From Kriegella sp963975415 (GTDB lineage Bacteria; Bacteroidota; Bacteroidia; Flavobacteriales; Flavobacteriaceae): 64,000 nt of DNA. Both the position numbers and the translations under genes were made by a program. Below the pieces are notes generated by a model, which made no database searches, was not told where the DNA came from, and saw only the letters and a list, made by a program, of their open reading frames with translations. Location of the stretch: assembly GCF_963975415.1 (NCBI RefSeq), contig NZ_CAXBGN010000006.1:124001-188000 (forward strand), given 5' to 3'. Shown here one piece after another: positions 26,646 through 36,326 of the stretch; position 1 is the stretch's first letter; each line of letters starts with the position of its first letter.

Positions 26646-28016
26646 TCAAACTTTCCCACCGATTATCTCTAAGTCGGACTTTTCTTCCTGCAATTTTTTG
26701 GCATCCTCAGGGGAAACACCTGTGCGCCATAGGTATACCCGTTTAAGACCTTCCATTTTTTCAAGATCGACCAAGCACGAATCGGTTACCTTGGTGCCGT
26801 ATAAATTCAATGTTTCTATATGACCAAGCTTTGAAAGCATGGCGACACCTTTGTCTGTGATGTCCGTTTTTTCTAATTGAAGCCTCGTTAGGTTTTCAAA
26901 ATTACCTACAATGGAAAGCCATTCATCTTCCACATTACTATCGGCAAGTGAAAGCCAGGTAATATGGTCTTTGACTTTTTCTAACTCCAAAAGTTGTTCT
27001 TTGGTCAAATCGTTTTTCGAATATTTAACATCTAGAAGCGGATTTTTTCCTCCTAATGTTCTTACTGAAAACCCAACCTTGCGCAAATTCTCTATTTGCG
27101 TACTATCCAAGGGGGCTAATTGAACCGTTTCATACCAGGGCTTGGGTTCGGTGTCGAGTCCATAGAGGCGTAAAATTGTCGGTTTGATCGTGTTCGGTAT
27201 TTCCAAGTCGCTCAACTTCTTGTCAAAAGGTGAACCTTGGGCGATCCACCATTCCATAACTTTTATTTCGTCATAAGTCATGGGTTCACCTTTAGGGGGC
27301 ATGTACTTTGTGTTTTTTTGTGGTAAGGTCACTCGCCTGAACAACTCACTTTCGGTCGGTTGGCTAGCTTCCACTACCGGTCCGTTTTCTCCTCCTTCCT
27401 GAAGGAGTTCGGGGGTGGCAAGATTGAGTCCTCCACGTTGCACCTCGTCACTATGACAACTAATACATTTTGTTTCTAAAATCGGATGGATCATGTCGGC
27501 GTATACCGCTACTGAATCGGGAGAGCTCAGTTGGGGAAGTTTCTCTTCCTTTTGAACGACTCCGAGCATATTTTGAATGGGTGCTGGCGCATATTCGACC
27601 AAATAATTTTCACCATGGGTCAAATTTCCGCCTTTATGCCCTTCGATCATTAGCATTAATAGCAAAACGATATTAATTCCATTGTGTACGAGCTTCGAGA
27701 AATTCTCAGCTTTGTACTTTATCCGCCATCCTATAAAAGACACGATGACCAAAGCGATGCCCAACCATCGATGCACAAATAAATTATCGGCTTGGTACGA
27801 TCCACTTTCTCCTAAAAACCAGCCGCACAGGGCTGCCACAAAAGCACTAACACCACCTAAAAGCCATGCAAAAGCAATCAAACGACTTTTTCTTTTTTTC
27901 TTTTTTATGGCTTGATACCATTCCAGAAGTATGGCCAAAAGTAAAAAGCCAATGGGTAAATGCACAAATAGGGGATGGAAACGACCCAAAAAAGTAGAGA
28001 ATTCCAATGCGATCAT
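26646..28016 (-). CDS. Membrane-anchored cytochrome c / leucine-rich-repeat fusion protein
   Basis: This is a 456-residue three-part protein. Residues ~10-130 hold four hydrophobic segments with conserved-looking His residues (RFHPLFVHLPIGF, LFVHRWLG), resembling the DUF2231-type membrane domain. Residues ~170-262 are a cytochrome c domain of the planctomycete type, with heme motif CISCH (Cys184, Cys187, His188) and a likely axial Met239 in KYMPPKGEPMT. Residues ~340-456 form leucine-rich repeats (LTRLQLEKTDITDKGV, IETLNLYGTKVTDSCL). The heme domain would face the periplasm. It is encoded 242 bp downstream of the DUF1501 gene in the same direction, so it probably belongs to the same system. 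Its redox partner and ligand are unknown. Membrane, heme and LRR modules in one chain suggest electron transfer coupled to recognition (inference). Confidence 0.82.
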   Translation of the reverse strand: MIALEFSTFLGRFHPLFVHLPIGFLLLAILLEWYQAIKKKKRKSRLIAFAWLLGGVSAFVAALCGWFLGESGSYQADNLFVHRWLGIALVIVSFIGWRIKYKAENFSKLVHNGINIVLLLMLMIEGHKGGNLTHGENYLVEYAPAPIQNMLGVVQKEEKLPQLSSPDSVAVYADMIHPILETKCISCHSDEVQRGGLNLATPELLQEGGENGPVVEASQPTESELFRRVTLPQKNTKYMPPKGEPMTYDEIKVMEWWIAQGSPFDKKLSDLEIPNTIKPTILRLYGLDTEPKPWYETVQLAPLDSTQIENLRKVGFSVRTLGGKNPLLDVKYSKNDLTKEQLLELEKVKDHITWLSLADSNVEDEWLSIVGNFENLTRLQLEKTDITDKGVAMLSKLGHIETLNLYGTKVTDSCLVDLEKMEGLKRVYLWRTGVSPEDAKKLQEEKSDLEIIGGKV

Positions 28017-28258
28017 AGTAATGGTTTTGTGGTGGAAATTATAAGGTTGTTAGAAAAAATTTGGAAGACCATGGCCTTCTGGTGATATGTTGTATTGGGT
28101 AAAAGCCTAAATGAAATCTATTTTTGCCTATCCTCCTCCGTTGTGTATGGGAATCGCTTCCTGCAAAGATAGTTGCTATTCTAAGGCTAAAATCTAAAAA
28201 GCCTGTAAGCGATTCCAATCTGTAAAGGCTATATTCATTCCTGTGGTTTGTCATTTTT

Positions 28259-29722
28259 TTATGCTAAAATTTCATTAACAACCTCACCGTGAACATCGGT
28301 AAGCCGATATCTTCTTCCTTGAAATTTAAAGGTCAAACGTTCATGATCAACACCGAGTAAATGCATCAATGTGGCTTGAAAATCGTGCACGTGCACCGGT
28401 CTTTGTACAACATTGTAACCAAAATCATCAGTGGCACCTAAGGTAAACCCTTTTTTGATTCCGGCACCAGCCATAAAAATAGTAAAACATTTTGGGTGAT
28501 GATCTCTTCCAAAATTATCAGGAGTCAATTTCCCCTGTGAATAATTAGTGCGACCAAACTCTCCACCCCAAATGACCAAAGTATCCTCAAGCATTCCTCG
28601 CTGTTTTAAGTCGGTTATCAATGCTGCGGTAGCCTGGTCGGTATCTTTGCATTGCACCTTTATGGCATTGGGCAGATTGCCGTGTTGATCCCAGCCTTGG
28701 TGATATAATTGGATGAATTTTACATCACGTTCGGCCAATCTTCTGGCTAAAATACAATTGGCGGCAAATGTACCTGGCTTTTTACTGTCTTCCCCATACA
28801 TGTCATAAATGTAATCGGGTTCGTCTTTGGTATCCATAATTTCGGGAACCGAGGTCTGCATTCTAAAGGCCATTTCATACTGGGCCATACGGGCCAAAAT
28901 TTCGGGATCGCCAACATCTTGATGGTTTATTTGTTCTAGTTTTTGAAGATGATCCAATTGTTCGCGCCTACTTTTTTCATCAATTCCTGGTGGATTGTTC
29001 AAATACAATACCGGATCTTTTCCTGCTCTAAATTGAACACCTTGGTGTTGAGAGGGGAGAAACCCATTGCCCCATAATCGAGAATACAGCGGTTGACCGT
29101 ATTTATCCTTGGTAACCAAAACTACGAATTCGGGAAGGTTTTTATTATCGGTTCCCAAACCATAGCTTACCCACGAGCCAATTGAAGGTCTACCGGGAAG
29201 TTGTGACCCTGTCTGCAGAAAAGTAATTGCAGGGTCGTGGTTTATAGCCTCGGTATACATAGACTTGACAAAACAAAGTTCATCGACAATTTTCGAAGTG
29301 TGTGGCATAAGGTCTGACATCCAAGCCCCGCTATCGCCATGTTGTTTGAAATCGAAAATTGTACCTGCAATGGGCAGTGTGGCCTGACCTGATGACATGC
29401 CGGTGAGCCGTTGTTCGCCTTGAACGCTTTTGGGCAAATCTTGCCCCTGCATTTTATTCAACAAAGGTTTGTAGTCGAAAAGATCTAACTGAGAGGGCGC
29501 TCCACTCTGAAAGAGATAAATAACACGCTTCACTTTTGGCGGAAAATGAGGTTGCCCCAAAATACCACCACTATTGGTGTGATTGTGAAGTAAGGGCGTC
29601 TCTTTGCCGAATAGGCTCATTGGGTCGATCATCGAGGCCATTGATAAGGCTCCCATGCCCAACGAAGTCTTGGTCAAAAAATCGCGACGTGAATAGTTCT
29701 TATTTTCGTTGTGGGTACACAT
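28259..29722 (-). CDS. DUF1501 protein, Tat-exported, alkaline-phosphatase/sulfatase-like fold
   Basis: This 487-residue protein has a twin-arginine signal (SRRDFL at 11-16, followed by a hydrophobic stretch to ~30), so it is exported folded, possibly with a metal already bound. The body is DUF1501, a family related to sulfatases and alkaline phosphatases. Recognisable blocks are KRVIYLFQSGAPSQLDLFD (about 85-103), FVKSMYTEAINHDPA, and TLVIWGGEFGRTN followed by GRDHHPKCFTIFMAGAGI near the C-terminus. No enzyme activity is established for the family to my knowledge. DUF1501 genes are typically paired with PSCyt1/DUF1549/DUF1553 genes, chiefly in Planctomycetes, and that pairing is seen here 102 bp upstream. 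Surface or periplasmic location is inferred from the signal. Confidence 0.9.
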   Translation of the reverse strand: MCTHNENKNYSRRDFLTKTSLGMGALSMASMIDPMSLFGKETPLLHNHTNSGGILGQPHFPPKVKRVIYLFQSGAPSQLDLFDYKPLLNKMQGQDLPKSVQGEQRLTGMSSGQATLPIAGTIFDFKQHGDSGAWMSDLMPHTSKIVDELCFVKSMYTEAINHDPAITFLQTGSQLPGRPSIGSWVSYGLGTDNKNLPEFVVLVTKDKYGQPLYSRLWGNGFLPSQHQGVQFRAGKDPVLYLNNPPGIDEKSRREQLDHLQKLEQINHQDVGDPEILARMAQYEMAFRMQTSVPEIMDTKDEPDYIYDMYGEDSKKPGTFAANCILARRLAERDVKFIQLYHQGWDQHGNLPNAIKVQCKDTDQATAALITDLKQRGMLEDTLVIWGGEFGRTNYSQGKLTPDNFGRDHHPKCFTIFMAGAGIKKGFTLGATDDFGYNVVQRPVHVHDFQATLMHLLGVDHERLTFKFQGRRYRLTDVHGEVVNEILA

Positions 29723-29824
29723 GGTTTAAGGTTCAAGTTTAAAATCAGTTCAAGTTCATCACAGGTAAGTTTTCAGGTTCAAATGGTATATGCTATTTGA
29801 ACGAGGTCCTCAGTTTTATTTTAT

Positions 29825-32800
29825 CTATCGCTTCATATAAGTTTCGTCATGGTTTAAAATGGTATTGGCGACCATAGTCAAGGCGGCTGTTTTTGGCGTT
29901 TGCAATACCTGATTTATTTCTTTTTTTCCTACCGTTAGTAGCCGCTTGATTTCTTTTGGATTAGTCTCGAAACGGTCAGATTGCGTCTGATATAATTCCT
30001 TTAACACCAATGCCTCTTCCTCTTTCGGAAAACGGCTTACCGCCAATCGAAATCCATACGCGATTTGATCTTCCAGTGTGTTGCCCCCTTCTGTTTGCAT
30101 GCGTTCTGCCAGTATTTTTGATGCTTCAACAAATTGAGTGTCGTTCATCAGTACCAAGGCTTGAAGGGGCGTATTGGTATTTTCTCGTTTTACGGTACAT
30201 ACCTCGCGTGAAGGGGCATCAAAGGCTGTCATCGCAGGGTGGGGTGAGGTTCTTCGTATAAAGGTATATAAGCCCCTTCTGTATAAGCTATCACCTTCAG
30301 ACTCTTTATAGTTTAATAAAATATGGGAAAAACTGTTCTTCTCGATCCATAGGCCTTCTGGTTGATAGGGTTTTACGCTTTTGCCCCCAACATGGTTTAC
30401 TAGTAGTCCACTAGCGGCAAGGGCATTGTCTCGAATCATTTCGGCAGGCAAACGGTAACTGTTGCTTCGAGCCAAATAGATATTGGTGGGGTCTTTTTCA
30501 CGCATTTTATCAGTAACCTGTGATGATTGTCGATAGGTGTGGGACATGACCATTGTCTTGAGCAAATGCTTTACATTCCAATCATTTTCAATGAACGATA
30601 TGGCCAACCAATCCAACAACTGCGGATGGGTGGGTAATGCTCCTTGAACGCCAAAATCTTGGGGAGTATTTACTAACCCCTTTCCAAAAAGCATCTGCCA
30701 ATAGCGGTTAACGGTGACCCTTGCCGTTAAGGGATTTTCTTTGGAAAAGAACCATTTTGCAAGTCCCAATCGGTTCTTGGGATAGTCTTCTGAAAAAGCA
30801 GGAAGTACTTGAGGTGTATTGGCTTCCACCTTGTAGATAGGTTGCTCATAATCACCACGGTCATAGGCATAGGCTTGTCTTTTTTCGGGCATTTCTTCCA
30901 TTACCATTATCTCCATCACAGGCATCATAAGTTGCAGCCATTCCTTTCTGAGGTTTTGCAAATCTTTTTCAATCTCGGTTACCTGAGGCGATTGTTCGAT
31001 CCAATATTCGGCCAGGAGTTCCTTTTTTGAAGTATTCGAAACATCTTCATCGTTTTGTGCGATGCGGGTAATTTCTATTGGAGTGAGGGCTCTGGAGTAC
31101 ATTCGAATGTCATCAAGCGCACCTTTAAATATACCGTCTTCCCCTGTAAAAGCCCGATAACTTTTAGCAACTTTTACAGGTCTGGTTTCTATTTTATGAA
31201 CTGCGGATTGCAGTGTTTTTATCGATTTATATAAATGATCGTAGGGTACGGTAGTCTCTATCTCTTGTCCATCGATAAAAAGTTGTAACCCTTTAGCCTT
31301 ACCGGATCCGTCATACGAAAAGGCTACATGTCGCCAAGCGTTGGTTTTAATCGAATCTTTAGATCGTACTTGAATGTAGTTGTGGGGCAGGGAGTGAATC
31401 AAACGGGCATTTAAATAATTTAAGCTATCAAGATAAAAATCCCAACCGCTCCAAAAATTGTTCTTCAATCCTGATGTACCTAGCAATTGTTGGGTTCTGC
31501 CTTTTTCACGTTTCTTAGTATTCATCCAAAGAGCAGCGGAAAAAGAATCTGTATATTCAAAATTGGGAATATTTTTGAGAGAAACATCATCGTATTCCCC
31601 CGTGAATACAAAAGCATTCCCCTTTTTACCTTTAACTATTTTGGGAGCTTTGCCGGAAGTAGCATTCGGATTGCCATCGGCTAAATAAGAACCTCCTTTT
31701 TTGCTTATCTTGTCTAATGGATAGTAACCTAAAAGTCCTTTTTCCTTGAAATTTTGAGGTAGTTGATTGATATAACTATCTAAATCGAGCAGCTCTTTTT
31801 TGGTCAGTTGTAGTTGTTTTTCTTTTTTATGAATGGCGTCTTGAACGGTTTCCAACTTACGTTCGGTTTGGGCATTGGGAAGCGCAAGTAATGGTCCATA
31901 ATTTCCATCATCACCTGTCATTCCCAATTCTTTTACATTGTTGAAAAATGCGGTCATTTGAAAATAATCCTTCTGCGAAATAGGGTCGAATTTATGATCG
32001 TGGCATCTGGCACAAGCTACTGTGAGTCCCATTAAAGCGGTGCCAACGGTTTCGGCCCGGTCCCAAACATAGTTGAGTCGAAATTCTTCTTCTATGGCAC
32101 CACCTTCTGCGGTCATGGGGTGGTTTCTATTAAATGCCGTGGCCAATTTTTGTTCTTTGGTCGGGTCGGGGAAAAGGTCTCCTGCCAATTGCCAAGTCAC
32201 AAATTGATCATATGGCATATTGTCTTTGAAAGCATTGATAACCCAATCGCGCCATGGCCACATCAAGCGCCAACCATCGGCATGTAGGCCGTGCGAGTCG
32301 GCATATCGTGAGAGGTCCATCCAATCAAGGGCCAATCTTTCGGCATTCGCATCGGTCGCAAGCAGTTCGTCAACTACTTTTTCGTAGGCATTGGGGCGTT
32401 CATCTTTTAAAAAAGCATCTATTTGCCCGATTGTAGGGGGTAAACCTGTAAGGTCAATGGTCACCCTACGCAATAACCGTTCTTTATTGGTTTCGACGGA
32501 TGGCTCAAAACCCTGTTGTTTCAGTATACTTTGTATAAAGAAATCAATTGCATTGTTCCCTTGCCATGAGTTGTTTGCCTTTTTTGGAACCTCTGGTTTC
32601 TCGGGCACAGTGAAAGCCCAGTGATCTTTCCATTTTGCTCCTTGTTCGATCCATTTGATGATGGTCGCCTTTTCTTTTGCAGTGAGGGAAAGATTAGATT
32701 CCGGTGGAGGCATCATTACTTCAGGGTCGTCGCTCAGCACTCTGATAATACTTTCGCTTTTTTCGGGACGCCCCGAAACGAAGGCATGGTTTCCATTACT

Positions 32801-33052
32801 TAGTTTTGCGAATGCCTCATGTTCAAGGTCTAATCGGAGCTCCGCTTTTCGGGTGTTTTCGTCAGGACCGTGACAGGCATAACAGCGATCGGAAAGAATC
32901 GGCTTTACATGAAAATTAAAATCGATGGTTTCGGGAAGGGCATTATAGGCTACTTCAACTTCTTTTGGTAGGTCAAAAGAACATGATAGCGTTAACCAGA
33001 TCAGACATAATATGGCGATTTTTTTTAATTTCATTTTATACATCGGGTCCAA
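29825..33052 (-). CDS. Diheme planctomycete-cytochrome lipoprotein, PSCyt1-DUF1549-LamG-DUF1553 (copy A)
   Basis: This 1,075-residue protein has a lipoprotein signal ending TLSC (Cys24 from Met1; Met7 is an equally good start). A PSCyt1 heme domain has CYACH (Cys57, Cys60, His61). DUF1549 spans about 165-370 and carries a second heme motif CARCH (Cys347, Cys350, His351) plus LTGLPPT and SRYADSHG. A LamG/concanavalin-like insert lies at ~430-650 (LGYYPLD, QLFIDGQE). DUF1553 (about 765-1060) has LTARVTVNRYWQMLFGKGLV, YRLPAEMIRDNALAASGLLV and NTPLQALVLMND. The family has no confirmed activity known to me. The two hemes plus a carbohydrate-binding-like domain suggest extracytoplasmic redox work on a glycan or other polymer (inference). 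A close paralogue (copy B) lies 55 bp upstream on the same strand. Confidence 0.9.
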   Translation of the reverse strand: MDPMYKMKLKKIAILCLIWLTLSCSFDLPKEVEVAYNALPETIDFNFHVKPILSDRCYACHGPDENTRKAELRLDLEHEAFAKLSNGNHAFVSGRPEKSESIIRVLSDDPEVMMPPPESNLSLTAKEKATIIKWIEQGAKWKDHWAFTVPEKPEVPKKANNSWQGNNAIDFFIQSILKQQGFEPSVETNKERLLRRVTIDLTGLPPTIGQIDAFLKDERPNAYEKVVDELLATDANAERLALDWMDLSRYADSHGLHADGWRLMWPWRDWVINAFKDNMPYDQFVTWQLAGDLFPDPTKEQKLATAFNRNHPMTAEGGAIEEEFRLNYVWDRAETVGTALMGLTVACARCHDHKFDPISQKDYFQMTAFFNNVKELGMTGDDGNYGPLLALPNAQTERKLETVQDAIHKKEKQLQLTKKELLDLDSYINQLPQNFKEKGLLGYYPLDKISKKGGSYLADGNPNATSGKAPKIVKGKKGNAFVFTGEYDDVSLKNIPNFEYTDSFSAALWMNTKKREKGRTQQLLGTSGLKNNFWSGWDFYLDSLNYLNARLIHSLPHNYIQVRSKDSIKTNAWRHVAFSYDGSGKAKGLQLFIDGQEIETTVPYDHLYKSIKTLQSAVHKIETRPVKVAKSYRAFTGEDGIFKGALDDIRMYSRALTPIEITRIAQNDEDVSNTSKKELLAEYWIEQSPQVTEIEKDLQNLRKEWLQLMMPVMEIMVMEEMPEKRQAYAYDRGDYEQPIYKVEANTPQVLPAFSEDYPKNRLGLAKWFFSKENPLTARVTVNRYWQMLFGKGLVNTPQDFGVQGALPTHPQLLDWLAISFIENDWNVKHLLKTMVMSHTYRQSSQVTDKMREKDPTNIYLARSNSYRLPAEMIRDNALAASGLLVNHVGGKSVKPYQPEGLWIEKNSFSHILLNYKESEGDSLYRRGLYTFIRRTSPHPAMTAFDAPSREVCTVKRENTNTPLQALVLMNDTQFVEASKILAERMQTEGGNTLEDQIAYGFRLAVSRFPKEEEALVLKELYQTQSDRFETNPKEIKRLLTVGKKEINQVLQTPKTAALTMVANTILNHDETYMKR

Positions 33053-33107
33053 GCCCTTAAAATTACATTTTTTAATTTATAAATTTTACAATGGTTATGG
33101 TGTGCCA

Positions 33108-36100
33108 TTATCGTTTCATATAGGTTTCATCATGGTTCAAAATGGTGTTGGCTACCATCGTCAAAGCGGCAGTTTTATTATTTAATAGGGATGGGTTCAT
33201 AGACTTTTTACCAACGGTCAAAAGTTTTTCGATTTCATCGGGATTCACTTTAAAACGATTGGCTTGGGTTTTATAAAGGTTCGTTAAAATTGAAAGTTCT
33301 TCTTTTTTGGGAAATCGGCTTAGGGCTAGCCGGAATCCGTAGCCGATTTGACTCTCTAAAGAATCCCCTCCTTCCTGTTGCATGCGTTGCGCCAATATTT
33401 TCGAAGCTTCGACGAATTGCGTATCGTTCATGAGTACTAAGGCCTGCAAAGGGGTGTTCGTATTTTCACGTTTTACTGTACATACCTCTCTAGAAGGGGC
33501 ATCGAAAGCCGACATGGCAGGGTGTGGTGAAGTTCGGCGGATGAATGTGTACAGTCCCCTGCGATAAAGGCTGTCGCCCTCAGATTCGATATACCGTAAT
33601 AATTGATGTGAGAAATTACTTTTTTCGATCCAAAGATTTCCTGGTTGATACGGTCGCACACTTTTTCCGCCTACATCACGAACAAGAAGCCCGCTAGCGG
33701 CAAGCGCATTGTCACGAATCATCTCTGCCGGCAGACGGTATGTATTACTTCTGGCCAAATAACGGTTTATAGGGTCATTTTCATAGGTTTTTTGGTCGAT
33801 TTGTGATGATTGTCGGTAGGTGTTCGATAACACCATAGTTTTTAGCAGGGCTTTTACGTTCCAATCATTCTCCATAAAAGACAAGGCCAGCCAATCTAAT
33901 AGTTGCGGGTGACTGGGCAAAGCTCCTTGTACGCCAAAGTCCTCGGGGGTGCTGACCAATCCCCTGCCAAATAGCATTTGCCAATACCGATTTACGGTGA
34001 CTCGGGCGGTAAGCGGGTTGTCGGGAGAGCATAACCATTGTGCCAACCCCAATCTATTCTTGGGATATTCGTCGGGAAAACTTGGCAATGCTTCCGGTGT
34101 GTTGGGTTTTACCTCGTAAATCGGTTGCTCGTATTCTCCACGATCATAGGCGAATGTGGTTCTTTTTTCGGGCATTTCTTCCATAACCATGATTTCCATA
34201 ACCGGCATCATCTGCGACAACCATGCATTTCGCAGATCTTTGAGCTCTTTTTCAATGTTTTTGACTTTTTCGGATTGATTTATCCAAAATTCCCGATCAG
34301 GTTTTTTGATTTTAGTAACGGGCGACGCATCCTCGGCTTCTGCAATACCCTGTATTTCTAATGGCGCCAGATTTCTTGAGTAAATTCGGATATCATCTAT
34401 CTTTCCTTGAAAAATTCCGTTTTCCCCAGTAGAAAAACTATAGTTTCTAGCTACTTTTATAGATCTTGTGTATAAAGTATGTTCTTTGTCTTTGATTGAT
34501 TTTATGCTTTTATACAGTCGGTTATAAGGGATTTTTGTGGGTTGTTCTTTACCGTCAATAAAAAGTTTTAGTCCTTTTGCCTTTCCCGAACCATCGTAAG
34601 TAAATGCAACATGTCGCCACGTGTTCAGATTGATCGAATCTTCTGCTATTACATGTATGTAGTTGTGCGGGAGGGAGCTGACCAGTCGCGCATTTAAATG
34701 GTTTAGGCTGTCGAGATAAAAATCCCAGCCCCGCCAAAGGCTGTTTTTTCCGCCCACTGTACCCAGCAATGTTTGGGTTTTTCCGGCTTTCCTTTTCTTG
34801 GTATTTAGCCATAGTGTAGCAGAAAATTTATCCGTCCATTCAAAATTTGGGGTGTTGTCGATATATATTTCGTCGTACTCCCCAGTGAATTCCAATGCAT
34901 TTCCCTTTTTTCCGGGAACTATGCTAGGGGCAGCTTTTGAAGTCACTTTTTTATTTCCGTCTATGACATACCGCTTATCGGTATTGGTTTTTTTTGAAAC
35001 ATTGTCGAACGGGTAGTGGCTTATGAGTCCTGTTTTGTAATAGTCATTGGGCAGTTCTTTTATATAAGTTTTCAAGTTGGCGAGTTCTTTTTTGGTAAGC
35101 TGTAACTGTCGCTCTTTAAGATGAATTTCGCTTTTTAAACTGTCTAATACCTGATCTGTCGCTTCATCGGTTAAGGCTAACATTGGTCCTGAATTGACAT
35201 CGTTGCCAGTAACGCCCAATTCCTTTATATTATCAAAGAAAGCAGTCATTTGAAAGTAATCTTTTTGGGAAATAGGGTCGAATTTATGATCATGACATCG
35301 AGCACATGCGACCGTAAGCCCCATAAAAGCGGTGCCTACGGTTTCTGCCCTATCCCAAACAGAATTTAATCGGTTTTCTTCATCAATGGCACCTCCTTCG
35401 CTCGTACTGGGATGGTTGCGGTTAAAGGCAGTGGCCAATTTTTGTTCTTTTGTAGCTTCTGGTAAAAGGTCTCCGGCCAATTGCCACGTGATGAATTGAT
35501 CATAAGGCATATTGCGCTTAAAAGCACTGATTGCCCAATCACGCCAAGGCCACATCATTCTAGCCCCATCGGCATGTTTTCCGTGGGAATCGGCATAACG
35601 CGAAAGGTCCATCCAGTCTAGGGCAAGGCGTTCAGCGTTGGCATCGGTTTTTAATAACTTGTCTACCACATTTTCATAAGCATCCCGACTTTCATCTTTT
35701 AAAAAAGCATCGAGTTCAGAAATGGTTGGCGGTAGTCCAGTGAGGTCCATGGTAACCCGACGTAACAATCTTTCTTTATCGGCTTCGGGAGACGGTTTGA
35801 AACCCTGCTGTTTTAAGATATGCTGAACAAAAAGGTCAATCTCGTTAATGCTTTTCCACGTGCTGTCCGATGGTCTTGGGATGTCTGGTTTTTCGGGTTT
35901 GACAAAAGCCCAATGCGCTTTCCATTGAGCGCCTTGTTCAACCCACTTGATAATTGTGGCTTTTTCCTTCGGAGTCAGCAAAAGATTTGACTCAGGCGGA
36001 GGCATGATTACCGCTGGATCATCACTAAGTATTCTTGTGATGCTCTCACTTTTGGCAAGATTTCCTGAAACAAAGGCGTGGTTGCCATTACTAAGTATGG

Positions 36101-36326
36101 CAAACGCTTCTTCTTCGAGGTCTAATCGTAATTCGGCTTTTCTGCTGTTTTTATCCGGACCATGACAAGCAAAACAACGATCGGAAAGAATAGGTTTCAC
36201 ATGAAAGTTAAAGTCGATGGTTTCGGGGAGTGCGTCGTATGCCACTTCCACATCTTTCGGAAGACTTAGCGAACATGAAGTGGCCGAAAAAACCAAAAAA
36301 ATCAATAAAATTCGAAGACTGGGCAT
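33108..36326 (-). CDS. Diheme planctomycete-cytochrome lipoprotein, PSCyt1-DUF1549-LamG-DUF1553 (copy B)
   Basis: This 1,072-residue paralogue of the gene 55 bp downstream has the same domain order throughout. It has lipobox ATSC (Cys18) and first heme motif CFACH (Cys51, Cys54, His55). The second heme motif CARCH is in DUF1549, followed by a LamG-like insert and DUF1553 ending NKTAALTMVANTILNHDETYMKR, the ending shared with copy A. The heme and DUF1553 regions are very similar between copies; the LamG insert and the segment after it differ most, which suggests different ligands. It is the first gene of the minus-strand cluster. An inverted repeat covers its start codon. DNA-level divergence is spread over third positions, so the duplication looks old. 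Confidence 0.9.
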   Translation of the reverse strand: MPSLRILLIFLVFSATSCSLSLPKDVEVAYDALPETIDFNFHVKPILSDRCFACHGPDKNSRKAELRLDLEEEAFAILSNGNHAFVSGNLAKSESITRILSDDPAVIMPPPESNLLLTPKEKATIIKWVEQGAQWKAHWAFVKPEKPDIPRPSDSTWKSINEIDLFVQHILKQQGFKPSPEADKERLLRRVTMDLTGLPPTISELDAFLKDESRDAYENVVDKLLKTDANAERLALDWMDLSRYADSHGKHADGARMMWPWRDWAISAFKRNMPYDQFITWQLAGDLLPEATKEQKLATAFNRNHPSTSEGGAIDEENRLNSVWDRAETVGTAFMGLTVACARCHDHKFDPISQKDYFQMTAFFDNIKELGVTGNDVNSGPMLALTDEATDQVLDSLKSEIHLKERQLQLTKKELANLKTYIKELPNDYYKTGLISHYPFDNVSKKTNTDKRYVIDGNKKVTSKAAPSIVPGKKGNALEFTGEYDEIYIDNTPNFEWTDKFSATLWLNTKKRKAGKTQTLLGTVGGKNSLWRGWDFYLDSLNHLNARLVSSLPHNYIHVIAEDSINLNTWRHVAFTYDGSGKAKGLKLFIDGKEQPTKIPYNRLYKSIKSIKDKEHTLYTRSIKVARNYSFSTGENGIFQGKIDDIRIYSRNLAPLEIQGIAEAEDASPVTKIKKPDREFWINQSEKVKNIEKELKDLRNAWLSQMMPVMEIMVMEEMPEKRTTFAYDRGEYEQPIYEVKPNTPEALPSFPDEYPKNRLGLAQWLCSPDNPLTARVTVNRYWQMLFGRGLVSTPEDFGVQGALPSHPQLLDWLALSFMENDWNVKALLKTMVLSNTYRQSSQIDQKTYENDPINRYLARSNTYRLPAEMIRDNALAASGLLVRDVGGKSVRPYQPGNLWIEKSNFSHQLLRYIESEGDSLYRRGLYTFIRRTSPHPAMSAFDAPSREVCTVKRENTNTPLQALVLMNDTQFVEASKILAQRMQQEGGDSLESQIGYGFRLALSRFPKKEELSILTNLYKTQANRFKVNPDEIEKLLTVGKKSMNPSLLNNKTAALTMVANTILNHDETYMKR

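Noticed and set aside
28039..28254. 71-codon minus-strand frame between the DUF1501 and cytochrome/LRR genes
   Set aside because: Right strand for the cluster, but the composition is not protein-like and no domain or signal is visible.
29701..29800. Three near-copies of GTTCAAG between the DUF1501 gene and copy A
   Set aside because: Short, irregularly spaced and AT-rich; not enough to call a repeat array or operator.
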